From assembly GCF_010993775.1 (NCBI RefSeq), contig NZ_WOTO01000014.1, positions 84,045 to 148,044 of the forward strand: a stretch of DNA of 64,000 bases, given 5' to 3'. The notes under the pieces were generated by a model that was given only the letters and a program-made list of their open reading frames with translations, was not told where the DNA came from and searched no databases. The position numbers and the translations under genes are program-made. Source of the DNA: Fodinicola feengrottensis (lineage in GTDB: Bacteria; Actinomycetota; Actinomycetes; Mycobacteriales; HKI-0501). Shown here piece by piece: positions 1 to 8,783 of this stretch. Each line of letters starts with the position of its first letter. Position 1 is the first letter of the stretch.

Positions 1-1112
1 AGCAGAGCCCGCCGGTGATGTCCACATTGGACCTCATTCGTTCCGAGTGGACGTTGAGGCCGGAGAGGCTGGTACGCAGCCAGAATGCGGCCGAGCCGGT
101 CACCCGGAGCAGGTCGGTGAGCGGGCGCCACTGGGCATGCCAGTTGCCGGCGGCTCGCTCGTATTCCTGGGGCATCGTCGCCAACAGTGTGCTCGCCAGT
201 CCAGGTGCCTGCGCGGCGCCAGCCAACGCGGCGATTGCGGCGATCGGATTTTGCTTGTGCGGCAAGGTCGAAGAACCGCCGCCGGCCGCTTCCGACACCT
301 CACCAACCTCGGTCTGGGCCAGCAACGTGATGTCTTTCGCGATGGTGCCCACGGCACCTGCACCTGCCGCGGTGGCGGTCGCGCTCGCGAGGTCGGCGAT
401 CCGGGTCCGCTCGGTGTGCCACGGCAGCACCGGCTCGGCCAGCTCCAGCCGCCGAGCCATCGCCGCTGCCACCCGTACGCCGTCCTCTCCGAGTGACGCC
501 AAGGTGCCCGCCGCCCCACCGAACTGGATGGCAAGCCGGGTTTTTCGCAGTCGTACCAACCCGTCGACAGCGGTGTCCAGGCCGTGCAGCCAGGTGGCCG
601 CCAGCAGGCCAAAGGTGGTCGGCAGCGCTTGCTGCAGAAGCGTACGACCCGCCATCGTGGTGTGCTGGTGCTTTTGGGCAAGATCCGCGCACATGCTGGC
701 GGCGGCGGACAGATCGTCAAGCAACGGAAGGAGGGCCCGCGAGGCGACCAACATGGAGGCGGTGTCCAGGATGTCCTGGCTGGTGGCGCCTCGGTGAACG
801 TGCCGGTTCGCCGGCTCCGGCACGGCGTTGGTCAGCGCCTTGACCAGCGGTACGACCGGATTCCCGCTGCCGGTGGCCGCTCGGCCAAGCTCCCCGATGT
901 CAAAGAGATCTGCCTTGCAACAAGCCGAAAAATCGCCGCCGCGCCGGCCGCACTGATCAGGCCCACGTCGGCCAGCGCGCCGGCCAGCGCCGCCTCGGCG
1001 TCGAGCATCGCGCCTGCAGCCAGCTGGCGTCGCTGACCGCAGCCGCAACGCCGCCGGCGGCCAGCACCCCGTCGAAAAGACCGGTTTCAGACTGCGAAGA
1101 ATGCGGTTTCAC
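1..1112 (-). CDS. pcaB: 3-carboxy-cis,cis-muconate cycloisomerase, 3' part beyond the window, frameshifted
   Basis: Catalyses lactonisation of 3-carboxy-cis,cis-muconate in the protocatechuate branch of the beta-ketoadipate pathway. The class II lyase signature GGGSSTLPHKQNPI reads at about 240-285, and the N-terminus reads ETGLFDGVLAAGG, as in PcaB. The GTG at 1112 is the likely start, overlapping pcaG by 26 bases. No single frame is open: an extra GC lies near 1010-1015 (LQA then MLDAEAALA) and another shift lies near 915-930 (before ADLFDIGELGRAA). From about 915 to 1 the frame is open and runs off the window. Last visible gene of the pca operon. Family assignment is firm; the shifts look like sequence errors. 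Confidence 0.88.
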
Positions 1113-1650
1113 TGTCGCCCTGCAGGTAGATGTCGAATCGGTAGCCGTCGTCGGCCGGTTGCGCGATCAAGGTGGCTCGGCGGCTGGGGTCCACAGTAGA
1201 CAGTGCCGGGTCGGCCGCGTTGCGGTCGTCGCCGGCGAAGTAGATCCGGGTGACTACTCGTTGCAGCATGCCGCGGGCCATCACGGTCACGTCGAGATGC
1301 GGCGCCTCGGTGCCGCCGTCCAGAGCCGGCAGAGATCCCGGTCGTACGGTGAAAACCCCCCACTCGCCAGCCGCGTTGGTCATGCTGCGCGCGAACCCGC
1401 GGAACCCGTCCGTACGAGCCACCGCACCGCGCGGATCGTCCGGATGGTCGAACCGGCCCTGCGGATCGGCCTGCCAGGTCTCGACTATTCCATCTGGTAC
1501 GGGAGTCCCGGCGCCGTCGACCAGCAGTCCACGGATCCAGAACGCGCCTGGCGTGCCTTTTGGCACGACATAAGGATCATGGAGCCATTCCATCCCGATC
1601 GACAGGAACGGGCCGACCGTCTGCGACGGCGTGGTGCCGGGATCAGTCAT
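1087..1650 (-). CDS. pcaG: Protocatechuate 3,4-dioxygenase alpha subunit
   Basis: Alpha subunit of the intradiol ring-cleaving dioxygenase that opens protocatechuate to carboxymuconate. It starts SQTVGPFLSIGMEWL after a short N-terminus and has the family's RGLLVDGAGTPVPDGIVETWQADP core; like other alpha subunits it lacks the full set of iron ligands. The start is taken at ATG 1650 because it overlaps the pcaH stop (shared ATGATGACTGA), giving 187 aa; an in-frame start at 1701 would lie deep inside pcaH. Translationally coupled to pcaH, intact frame. Confidence 0.93.
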   Translation of the reverse strand: MTDPGTTPSQTVGPFLSIGMEWLHDPYVVPKGTPGAFWIRGLLVDGAGTPVPDGIVETWQADPQGRFDHPDDPRGAVARTDGFRGFARSMTNAAGEWGVFTVRPGSLPALDGGTEAPHLDVTVMARGMLQRVVTRIYFAGDDRNAADPALSTVDPSRRATLIAQPADDGYRFDIYLQGDSETAFFAV

Positions 1651-2380
1651 CATTATTGTCATCACCCTCGAACGGGGTGGCTTGGGTGCCACGCAAGACA
1701 ATGTCCCAGGTGTAGGTCAGTGCCCACTCCGGTTCGGTGGAGTCCAGGTCGAACTGGCAGATCATCCGTTGCCGCCCTTTGGGATCCGGTACGGATTTGA
1801 AGATCGGGTCCTGGCCAAACAGCGGGTCTTCCGGGAAATACATCTGAGTGACCAGCCGCTGGGTGAATGCCCGTCCGAAAAGCGAGAAATGAATGTGCGC
1901 GGGTCGCCAGGCGTTGTGGTGGTTCTTCCACGGATACGCACCAGGTTTGATGGTGACGAAACGAAAACGGCCCTCGGAGTCCGTCACCGTACGGCCGACG
2001 CCGGTGAAGTTCGGATCCAGCGGTGCTGGCCACGTGTCCCGTACGTGTCGATAGCGGCCGCCCGCGTTTGCTTGCCACAGCTCGATAAGCGTGTCCGGCA
2101 CGGATCGGCCGTCGCTGTCCAACACCCGCCCCTGCACGATGATCCGCTGGCCAATCGGCTCGGCTTCGTGTTGGCGAGTGAGGTCGTTGTCCAGCTCACC
2201 GACTTGTTGGTGACCGAGCGCCGGACCGGTGATTTCAGTGAGCCCATGGGGGAGCAGTTGCAGCGGCTTTTTCGGGTAACGCAAGGCTGAACTTCGATAG
2301 TCGGGGCTGTTCAGCGGTGGATGGACCCCGTCATCGCGTACGTACCGCGGCAGGATCAAGTGGGTCATTTTCGCCTCCAT
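1643..2380 (-). CDS. pcaH: Protocatechuate 3,4-dioxygenase beta subunit
   Basis: Catalytic, iron-binding subunit partnering PcaG. The non-haem Fe(III) ligands are visible: a Tyr in AGGRYRHVRD, a Tyr in GAYPWKNHHN and two His in WRPAHIHFSLFG. Length about 245 aa is normal for the family. The ATG at 2380 overlaps the repaired pcaJ stop as TGATG; GTG 2383 and ATG 2368 are alternatives. Intact frame. Confidence 0.95.
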   Translation of the reverse strand: MEAKMTHLILPRYVRDDGVHPPLNSPDYRSSALRYPKKPLQLLPHGLTEITGPALGHQQVGELDNDLTRQHEAEPIGQRIIVQGRVLDSDGRSVPDTLIELWQANAGGRYRHVRDTWPAPLDPNFTGVGRTVTDSEGRFRFVTIKPGAYPWKNHHNAWRPAHIHFSLFGRAFTQRLVTQMYFPEDPLFGQDPIFKSVPDPKGRQRMICQFDLDSTEPEWALTYTWDIVLRGTQATPFEGDDNNDD

Positions 2381-3128
2381 CACGCGGCGATCAGCGCGCG
2401 AAGCGTACTGATTTCGTCAGTGGTCGGTTCGGGCGTACGGCTGACGTCGGCGGCGAAGGCGATCTCCCAACCGGTCGCTTCACGCACTTGCTCCGGTGTG
2501 ACACCGGGTGCAACTGGGTCACCGTCAGCTCGCGGGTGGTGGGATCGGGTTCCAACACAGCCAGGTCGGTGATGACCCTGGTTGGTCCTTTGCCGCGCAA
2601 TCCCAGCTTTTCCCGAGAATCCCCACCCTCGCCGTGCCCGACGGACGTAATGAAGTCAACCTTCTCCACAAAAGTCCGCCGGCTTTGTCGTACGATCACA
2701 ATAACTTCTCCGCAGGACGCCGCGATTTCCGGAGCTCCGCCAGCGCCCGGCAACCGCACTTTCGCGTGGTGGTAGTCGGTGCCGATCACCGTGGTGTTGA
2801 TGTTCGCGTATTTGTCCAGCTGGGCAGCTCCGAGGAAACCGACATCGATCCGCCTGGGTTGCAGCCAGTAGTTGAAAATCTCCGGTACGCTGACCACCGC
2901 GTCCGCGGTCTCGGCCAGAATGCCATCGCCGATGGACAGTGGCAGCCGGGTGGGTTTGGCGCCGATCGCGCCGGACTCGTAAATCAGTACGAGATCAGGC
3001 GAGGACGTACGCCGAGCGAGGTTCGCGGCCTGGCTGGGCAGTCCAATACCCACGAAACACGCGGTGACGCCGGTGAGCGCCCGGGATGCCGCGATGGTCA
3101 TCATTTCGTCGGTCGTCCAGTTGCTCAT
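2380..3128 (-). CDS. pcaJ: 3-oxoadipate CoA-transferase subunit B, frameshifted near the C-terminus
   Basis: Beta subunit of the enzyme moving CoA from succinyl-CoA to 3-oxoadipate. It begins MSNWTTDEMMTIAASRAL and has CFVGIGLPSQAANLARRTSSP, ESGAIGAKPTRLPLSIGDG and TSVGHGEGGD, matching CatJ/PcaJ. The start ATG 3128 overlaps the pcaI stop (ATGA). The raw frame breaks near 2500-2515: CCGGTGTCACACCGG reads correctly as HPVTPEQVREATGWEI if one GT pair is removed, and the gene then ends at 2380 with about 248 aa. The span is two bases more than a multiple of three, which fits a two-base insertion. Confidence 0.92.
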
Positions 3129-3939
3129 TTCCGGCCCCCGAAAACTGTTTCGTCGAGCCATTTCGTGAACGTGTCTCGATCCCGGCTGATCGCGTCCCAG
3201 TCCGCGTACGCGCGGTTGTCGCGGTCGTAATATCCCAGCGCGTACGACGGATGCGCGCCGTGCGGCACCTCCGCGACAGCCGTGATCGCCCACGTTGGCA
3301 GCATGACCTGGTCAGCCTTCGGAGTAAGTTCGTCAACGATCTCCTCGACCGTCACCAGCGAGCGTTTCGCGGCCAGCACGGCCTCTTTCTGGACTCCTGA
3401 CAGGCCCCACAACTGGACGTTCCCGGCTCGGTCCGCGCGCTGCGCGTGAATGACCGCCGAGTCGGGATTGAGTGCTCGTACGGCGGTGAGTTTTTTTCTC
3501 CTGAAAAGGACAAGTGATCATCTCGATGGTGTCGGTCTGGTCGACCAGACCGGTGCCGGAATAGCCGCGCAGCACTCCGAAAGGAAGCCCGGCGGCGCCG
3601 GCCACATAGCGGTTCGCCATGCCCGCGTGGGAATGTTCCTCGATTTCCAGCGGTAGCGGCCAGCCGTGTTGGACCGCGTCCCGGAATCGGTGCAACGAGC
3701 CGACTCCCGGGTTGCCACCCCAGGAAAATGATGAGTTTTCGCCCGCAGCCGGCGCCGATCAGCTGGTCGTAGATGATGTCGGGGGTCATCCGCACCAGCG
3801 TCATGTCGCGCTTGCGCTGCCGGATGACCTCGTGGCCGGCCGCCACTGGAATCAGGTGCGTGAAGCCCTCCATCGCCACCGTGTCGCCGTCGTGGACCAC
3901 CGCGGAGACGGCCTCCGACAAGCTGAGGATCTGCGCCAC
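3125..3939 (-). CDS. pcaI: 3-oxoadipate CoA-transferase subunit A, two frameshifts
   Basis: Alpha subunit of the 3-oxoadipate CoA-transferase, first gene of the operon. It reads MAQILSLSEAVSAVVHDGD, then AMEGFTHLIPVAAGHEVIRQ and MTPDIIYDQLIGAGC, strongly CatI-like. GTG 3939 is chosen because AAGGAGGGG stands three bases upstream. Two single-base insertions break the frame: one around 3722-3735, the other in a run of seven T (3491-3497, plus strand) where six would keep the frame. The repaired length is about 270 aa. The second half carries QLWGLSGVQKEAVLAAKR and HPSYALGYYDRDN. Confidence 0.92.
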
Positions 3940-3952
3940 GTCCCCTCCTTGC

Positions 3953-3986
3953 GTTCGCACTGCGAACAACCGTTCTCAATGCGAAC
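3953..3986. promoter_or_regulatory. Tandem palindromic operator upstream of pcaI
   Basis: Two 15-bp inverted repeats lie directly ahead of the pcaI ribosome-binding site: GTTCGCA-c-TGCGAAC (3953-3967, perfect) and GTTCTCA-a-TGCGAAC (3972-3986, one mismatch), 19 bp apart. Family knowledge: pca operons are often controlled by IclR-type regulators (PcaR, PcaU) or MarR-type PcaV. The regulator gene is not in the visible part of the operon. Confidence 0.7.
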
Positions 3987-4027
3987 GATACGAGGATGCC
4001 AGTCGTTGCGTCAATGTGGTCTTCCGC

Positions 4028-4530
4028 TCAGGGGAGACGTTGTTCGAAGACCTGGCCCTGCCACTCGCCGAGGGTGAATTCGGTCGTACGCGCGAACCCG
4101 GCGCTCATGTAGTAGCGCACCAAGGCGCCGTCGCCGCCGGCCCAGCAGTCGACGCGTACCAGTTGGATGCCGCGCTGACGGGCCTGCTCGCGGGCGAAGT
4201 CCAGGAGCTGGCGACCGATGCCACGGCCGGCGTAGTCGCGGGAGGCGACCAGGAAGTGCACGTAAAGCTCGCGTTCCTGGACGGGCGGGGCGTATTGCGG
4301 CGGCGCCTCGCTGACATGCAACATCCCGGTCGGGGACACCGTCGATCTCGGCGATCCACATGCCACCGTCGGCCGCCATCTTCTCGATCCGGTCGATGTT
4401 GTTCTGCCGCTCCGACCACGGTTCGGTGCCCCACTGCGCGCCGGAGCCGCGCAGTACGAGCCAGTCGACCGCGTCGTCGACGATGGCGAGCACTTCGGCG
4501 AGATCCGGGCCCGCCGGGTCGGATCTTCAC
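4028..4530 (-). CDS. GNAT-family N-acetyltransferase, two frameshifts
   Basis: Acetyl-CoA-dependent acetyltransferase of unknown substrate. Merged frames give about 166 aa: VKIRP, then AIVDDAVDWLVLRGSGAQWGTEPW, GGMWIAEIDGVP, VHFLVASRDYAGRGIGRQLLDFA (the RGIGRQL is the acetyl-CoA pyrophosphate loop) and YYMSAGFARTTEFT. Extra single C residues near 4513 and near 4330 break the frame; the span is two over a multiple of three, as expected. GTG 4530 overlaps the stop of the upstream MarR gene by four bases, so the two are probably co-translated. Confidence 0.8.
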
Positions 4531-4973
4531 GGGGACAACTCTTGCATCCTCGCGACGAAATCGCTCAGTAACCGCGCGAACTCCATACGCTCGCCGGCGC
4601 TCCAGTCGGCCATCGCCTGCCCAAAAAGGGAACGGCGGAACTTATGCATCGCCTCGACGGCCTCTTGCCCGGCTTCGGTCAACGCCAGCAGCGACCGCCG
4701 GCCGTCGGCCTGGTCGGACTCACGGCGTACGAGACCGTCGGCGACCGCCCGCGCCACCAACTTGCTGGCCCGAGGCTGGTCGACGGACAGCCGCTCGGCA
4801 ATGGTCGCCACCGAACACCGCCCCTGCGCGCTGTCGATCACATCGATCACGTCGCTAAGCGCGGTGTTCTCCGCCGTGCTCCCGGCCGCCTTGGCGATCG
4901 ACCGCCTGTTCTGCCGGCGTCGAATCGCCACCATTGCCAGCTCGACGGCCACAGTCGGACTCTTGCTCTCCAT
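4527..4973 (-). CDS. MarR-family transcriptional regulator
   Basis: Winged-helix regulator of 148 aa. The recognition helix and wing read CSVATIAERLSVDQPRASKLVARAVADGLVRRESDQADGRRSLLALTEAG, the classic MarR arrangement with a DxRR wing tip. Cotranscribed with the GNAT gene and divergent from a second winged-helix gene at 5032. The intervening 58 bp hold repeated TATTGACA and a GACAT/ATGTC inverted repeat, a plausible shared operator. Confidence 0.9.
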   Translation of the reverse strand: MESKSPTVAVELAMVAIRRRQNRRSIAKAAGSTAENTALSDVIDVIDSAQGRCSVATIAERLSVDQPRASKLVARAVADGLVRRESDQADGRRSLLALTEAGQEAVEAMHKFRRSLFGQAMADWSAGERMEFARLLSDFVARMQELSP

Positions 4974-4991
4974 GCTCTCAGCCTACATACT

Positions 4992-5017
4992 TATTGACAT
5001 CTACATGTCTATTGACA
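4992..5017. promoter_or_regulatory. Divergent promoter/operator between two winged-helix genes
   Basis: AT-rich for this genome. It holds TATTGACA at 4992-4999 and again at 5010-5017 (18 bp apart; each contains a TTGACA -35-like hexamer) and an inverted repeat GACAT-n4-ATGTC at 4996-5009. Position between divergent MarR-like genes suggests autoregulation. Confidence 0.5.
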
Positions 5018-5031
5018 ACTACTTGGAGATT

Positions 5032-5448
5032 ATGATGGAACGTCGTCCGATTGGCTACTGGCTCAAGCAGCTCCACCTGCTGATCGAGTCCACCTTTGAC
5101 CGAGCCCTGGAGGCCGACGACCTGACCCGTCGCCATTGGCAGGTGCTGAACAGCGTTGCCAACGGCTCGGTCAGCCGTACGCAGCTCGACACGCTGCTCG
5201 CCCCTTTCCTCGCCGACGAACCGCTGGCCGGTCAACACGCGGTCGATGACCTGGTCGTACGCGGCTGGATCGAAGACGCGCGGCCACTCACCCTGACCGC
5301 CGCCGGCCGCGCTGGATTCGCCAGCGTCAGCGAGCGTACGCGCCAAGTTCGACGCACCATCGTCGCCGGCATTTCCGACGAGGACTACGGCCGTACGGTC
5401 GACATCCTCGCGCAGATGGCCCACAACCTGGAGCCTATTGCCAGCTGA
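5032..5448 (+). CDS. MarR-like winged-helix protein
   Basis: 138 aa; the start ATG 5032 follows GGAG by three to four bases. Reads ERRPIGYWLKQLHLLIESTFDRAL, RRHWQVLNSVANGSVSRTQLDTLL, then a winged segment VVRGWIEDARPLTLTAAGRAGFASV and a C-terminal helix, the pattern of short MarR-type dimers. No catalytic features. Probably regulates itself or the facing MarR-GNAT pair; the target is unknown. Confidence 0.75.
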   Translation: MMERRPIGYWLKQLHLLIESTFDRALEADDLTRRHWQVLNSVANGSVSRTQLDTLLAPFLADEPLAGQHAVDDLVVRGWIEDARPLTLTAAGRAGFASVSERTRQVRRTIVAGISDEDYGRTVDILAQMAHNLEPIAS

Positions 5449-5571
5449 CACCCCAGCCTTCGCCGCGGTGCGCCGTTTGGGCTTGTTCGGCGCGAACTGC
5501 CCGCATCATCTACGGACTTTGGCCACAGCCCGTACGAGCGCCGAGGCCGTACGGGTAGGCTGACCCTGTCA

Positions 5572-5660
5572 GGAGGGCTCGCATAGTGGCCTAGTGCGGC
5601 GGTCTTGAAAACCGCTATGTCGGGTGACCGGCATCGTGGGTTCGAATCCCACGCCCTCCG
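5572..5660 (+). tRNA. tRNA-Ser(UGA)
   Basis: Acceptor strands GGAGGGC (5572-5578) and GCCCTCC (5653-5659) pair, with discriminator G. The anticodon stem-loop GCGGT-CTTGAAA-ACCGC places TGA at 5606-5608. A long variable arm and a T-arm with GTTCGAATCC complete a class II tRNA of 89 nt. Confidence 0.97.
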
Positions 5661-5675
5661 CTCCCACCACACAAA

Positions 5676-5714
5676 ACAGCCCCTGACCAGCCACGATGAC
5701 CGACCAGGGGCTGT
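5676..5714 (+). terminator. Hairpin after tRNA-Ser
   Basis: Perfect 10-bp inverted repeat ACAGCCCCTG (5676-5685) and CAGGGGCTGT (5705-5714), 16 bases downstream of the tRNA. No T-run follows, so it could be a terminator of the actinobacterial type or a processing barrier. Confidence 0.6.
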
Positions 5715-5899
5715 CATGCGTTGTCCGATGGTGTCCGGCTAGATACGGCTCTCTACGGGTGCTTGCGGTGAATGCGCGGTGACGTTGTCGGCTACGCCGC
5801 TTGGTCGTCGCTGTCTTCGTCGGTCGCGAGAAGCGCAGCCTCGATTCGGCAGTGGAAGTGGATCGCGAAGCTAATGGGCGGCGAGTAGCCAGATCTTGA
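5715..5899. other. Gene-poor stretch with a short open remnant
   Basis: Between the tRNA-Ser hairpin and the Nudix gene. On the minus strand a short open stretch ends at 5792 and reads SFAIHFHCRIEAALLATDED; it has no start codon in frame and could be the degraded end of a mobile-element gene. Otherwise nothing recognised. Confidence 0.3.
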
Positions 5900-6472
5900 T
5901 CAGCACGCCGCCGGGCCGCTTATCGCCAGTACATGCAGAAGCGCGACCAGGGTGCCGGAATTTTTGATCTTGCCGTCCGCGATGAGCTGCGGAATCTCGG
6001 TAAGCGGCACCCACTCCAAGCGCTGCATCTCGGTGACCTCGGTCGGCTCCGCTACCTGCACGGCTCCAAGTCCGAGGTAGACGTGGTGAGGATTCTTGAC
6101 CATGCCGATCATCGGCTCGAACGTGACGAGGTGACGCAGCTCCCGCGGCTTGTAGCCGGTCTCCTCCAGGATTTCCCGCTCTGCTGTTGTCGCCGGATCT
6201 TCGCCGTCGTCAATGAGACCGCCCGGCAGTTCCCAGTTCCAAACGTTGGACACGAAGCGGTGCCGCCACATCAGGAGGACGTGCGTGCCTGCGTCGTTGA
6301 GCAGCGCGATCATGGCGGCGGGCGGCAACCAGAGGGCGTGATGCTCGAACCGATCGCCGTCCGGCAGCTCCACATCGGTCAGGTTGACCCGTACCCACTC
6401 GCTCTCGTATACCGGCCGCTCGCCGTGCACGATCCACTGACTGCCGTCCGTCGTCTGCTCATCAGTCGCCAC
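5900..6472 (-). CDS. Nudix hydrolase
   Basis: 190 aa. The Nudix box GX5EX7REUXEEXGU is complete, reading GGLIDDGED then ATTAEREILEETGY at about residues 85-107. The surrounding sequence (LLMWRHRFVSNVWNWELPGG, EWVPLTEIP) is like ADP-ribose/nucleoside-diphosphate-sugar pyrophosphatases of the NudF type. Substrate not determinable. First full gene after tRNA-Ser. Confidence 0.92.
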   Translation of the reverse strand: MATDEQTTDGSQWIVHGERPVYESEWVRVNLTDVELPDGDRFEHHALWLPPAAMIALLNDAGTHVLLMWRHRFVSNVWNWELPGGLIDDGEDPATTAEREILEETGYKPRELRHLVTFEPMIGMVKNPHHVYLGLGAVQVAEPTEVTEMQRLEWVPLTEIPQLIADGKIKNSGTLVALLHVLAISGPAAC

Positions 6473-6529
6473 GTTCGGACCTTACCTGGATGTTGGCCAG
6501 GAGGAGGGATGTGTTCAGCCGAACACCCG

Positions 6530-7634
6530 CTATTGCGTCGACATGCCATTCGTGATCACACGTGGCTTCCGCGTTGCGAACAAGCCTTTCACCGCAGTGG
6601 AATGCGTCAATGCAGCCGCGTTTGCTTCGAAGAAGTCAGCAAACTGCCGAACGGTTGGTGCTTCCTTTGCGTGAAGCCAAGCGTTCATCGCATCTTCGAA
6701 TTGTTCCTGGATGACAGGCGAAATGTTGACAAGATGATGCTGTATCAGCGCTGTCATGATTCCGGACCACAGTCCGTCATGTTCGTCGCCTGTGAGCTGC
6801 ATCATTCCGAGTTGATTTGACGAGAATGGTGAGGTGTCAGGTGCAGCTGCGGCAAGGTCATCTAGCTGGCCTTGGGTTTGTTTCAAGAGAGCGAGAAGTG
6901 GGTCTTTGAGTGTAACTGCAGCAGCAGCTGCTGGAAGAGGAATCGTCTGTACGCAGCTGATCGCTTCGGGAAGGAGAGCGAGCGAGAGCGAGCCAGCGAC
7001 TCACGAACATTGATGTATCGGATGGCGACAAAGCCGGCATCGTGAAGGTCCGCGGCCGTAAGTTGTGCGGCTGCCTCGTGGTTCTCGTCGCGATATCGGG
7101 CATTAACTCGGTCTGGATCAATGCTAAGTGCGACTCTGTGTAAGTAGAACTGCGCTGCCCCATCGTCCTGGTCGGACATCCGTCGCAGCATGTTCTCGAT
7201 CGCGGCCTCGTACGTGCCGACGTGTAGTGCTTTATCAGGCAAGCGCTTGATATCGACGTTAGTGTTATCCGCTTGAGAGGACCAGATCGGGTCCGCGAGT
7301 AGCTTGGCCATACGATTATCTGCATAGGTCGTCGACGGCCAGTTGGAATCTGTGCATGTGTGATACCAGGCCAGCTGACTAATCTGGGCGCTGTCGAGCG
7401 CGCGATCATTCTGGTCTCGTAATGTTGTAGCTCCGGGACCGAAATGGATAGATTTATCGCAGTGGTTGCACGGCATATGGGCGTCAACGGACGACATCGA
7501 GCGCGAGAGCCTGCCGGAGACCAGCACGAGTTAGCCTGATAGTCGTCCGCCGAGATATACGAGTTTCGGCCGCATTCGCAGCGCATGTAGTAGCCGTAGT
7601 TAAAGCAAGCCTCTCGCTCGTCGAGGGCAGGCAT
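6530..7634 (-). CDS. Hypothetical protein with N-terminal zinc-ribbon-like cysteines, two frameshifts
   Basis: Not recognised. Merged frames give about 367 aa: MPALDEREACFNYGYYMRCECGRNSYIS, then HMPCNHCDKSIHFGPG (CxC and CxxC pairs suited to one zinc site), then an acidic/helical body ending LFATRKPRVITNGMSTQ. Shifts lie near 7520-7530 and near 6985, the latter in a run of GCTC repeats; beyond it the frame reads LPEAISCVQTIPLPAAAAAV then TLKDPLLALLKQTQGQLDDL. Base composition is less GC-rich and codon use less biased than in the flanking genes, suggesting transfer. Start ATG 7634 is the best available, without a strong Shine-Dalgarno. The frames could also represent two genes. Confidence 0.5.
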
Positions 7635-7774
7635 TTCGGACCCGTCGGTGTCCACATCACTGAGGTTACCCGGGCCAGCGGGCAGGTATGTGGCATCGCA
7701 GCCTGTCGTCGAGACTAAGTTGCTCGATCGTGGGGCGGATGTCCAGACTGGTTTGCTGAGCTGTTGACGAGAAG

Positions 7775-7996
7775 TCAGCTGGTCACGGCGAAGGTTGTGA
7801 CGAGTCGGCGGTCGTTCGCATACCGTACGTCCATCTCGAACTCGTCGATCCGGCGCTCGTCCCAACCGTCCCGCTTGATTGCGTCCAGCAGTACTTGCCG
7901 CAAGTCGTCAGAATCGTTCGGATCAGCCGAGACAGTGCGCTCCTGAAACTTCCAGCCGTTGTGCCGGATCACAAGGTCCAGTGCCTCGCGGCTCAT
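7775..7996 (-). CDS. Small hypothetical protein (73 aa)
   Basis: Begins MSREALDLVIRHNGWKFQER and is rich in Asp/Arg. The start ATG 7996 is preceded by GAGGGTGGAGC, a good ribosome-binding site; the frame stays open further upstream but without such a site. Function unknown; resembles small accessory proteins of actinobacterial islands in size only. Confidence 0.55.
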   Translation of the reverse strand: MSREALDLVIRHNGWKFQERTVSADPNDSDDLRQVLLDAIKRDGWDERRIDEFEMDVRYANDRRLVTTFAVTS

Positions 7997-8251
7997 TGCT
8001 CCACCCTCGTTGCGATCAACATCATGGATCGTACCGAGTCGGAGGTCGGACCCGTTTGGCCGTTCAATGGACTCCAGCTCGGCATCCGTGGGATCTGCGA
8101 CCCCATCGCCCTCACGGCCGCCGAGCTGGAGCCCTTCCTTCGCTCCAGGAGGCATCGAGGCATCGTGGTTCTGGTACGCGCTGATTCGATACTGGCACTG
8201 ACGGCGCGAGACCTGTCGAGTGCACATCAGCCGCGAGTACGACGCGATCGT

Positions 8252-8404
8252 GTGTCGTGTCGGGCGTGTGACGACCTGTGGCCGTGTGACGTGCGAGCGG
8301 TCGCGGAATCAGTGCTGGTAGCAGCCGGGATGAATCCGCGGGCGTACGACGATTCCCCGCCGATGCCTCGCAGGCGTCCTGCTCCGCATCGGGCCACACG
8401 GTGA
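8252..8404 (+). CDS. Small cysteine-containing protein (about 50 aa)
   Basis: Reads SCRACDDLWPCDVRAVAESV, then a short tail with MNPRAYDDSPPM. The CxxC-n4-PC pattern recalls short zinc-binding-like proteins common next to integrated elements in actinobacteria (inference). The GTG start at 8252 is uncertain because the frame is open far upstream. Its TGA overlaps the GTG of the next gene (GTGA, 8401-8404), which supports it being translated. Confidence 0.5.
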   Translation: MSCRACDDLWPCDVRAVAESVLVAAGMNPRAYDDSPPMPRRRPAPHRATR

Positions 8405-8628
8405 GCAGGCTCCAGCAGGTCTTGTCACTGCGGCGGCAGGTCGCGCAAGCCACGGTAGATGCCGCCCAGATGCTGCAATCCGCTCGTACGTACGGAGACA
8501 AGCGACGACGAATCGACCACTACTCGGGCATGACGTTGGCGTTCCAATCGATCATCGACATGATCGATATCGAATTTGAGCTGGACAAAAGACGACTCCG
8601 GCTAGCCGGGCCTGATGTGGTCCAGTGA
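8401..8628 (+). CDS. Small helical hypothetical protein (75 aa)
   Basis: Highly charged and predicted helical: MSRLQQVLSLRRQVAQATVD, then QSIIDMIDIEFELDKRRLRL. Coupled by a four-base overlap to the preceding 50-aa gene. No family recognised; part of the patch of small genes after tRNA-Ser. Confidence 0.55.
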   Translation: MSRLQQVLSLRRQVAQATVDAAQMLQSARTYGDKRRRIDHYSGMTLAFQSIIDMIDIEFELDKRRLRLAGPDVVQ

Positions 8629-8783
8629 GGTGGCCGAGTTTGCAATCGGTTCCCGGACCGAGTCAGAGCTGTCGCCTATCGCCCGGATTCCGGCAGTCGA
8701 ATAGCTGCCTCTCTGGGCCGGGTCGCCGGGTGGCGAGGGCAGATTCGCCGCTTTCCTGGCGAGGTCGCCATATCGTCGTTGGC

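Noticed and set aside
15..797. 260-aa plus-strand reading frame at the left edge
   Set aside because: It is the antisense of pcaB; the minus strand carries the class II lyase signature and conserved blocks.
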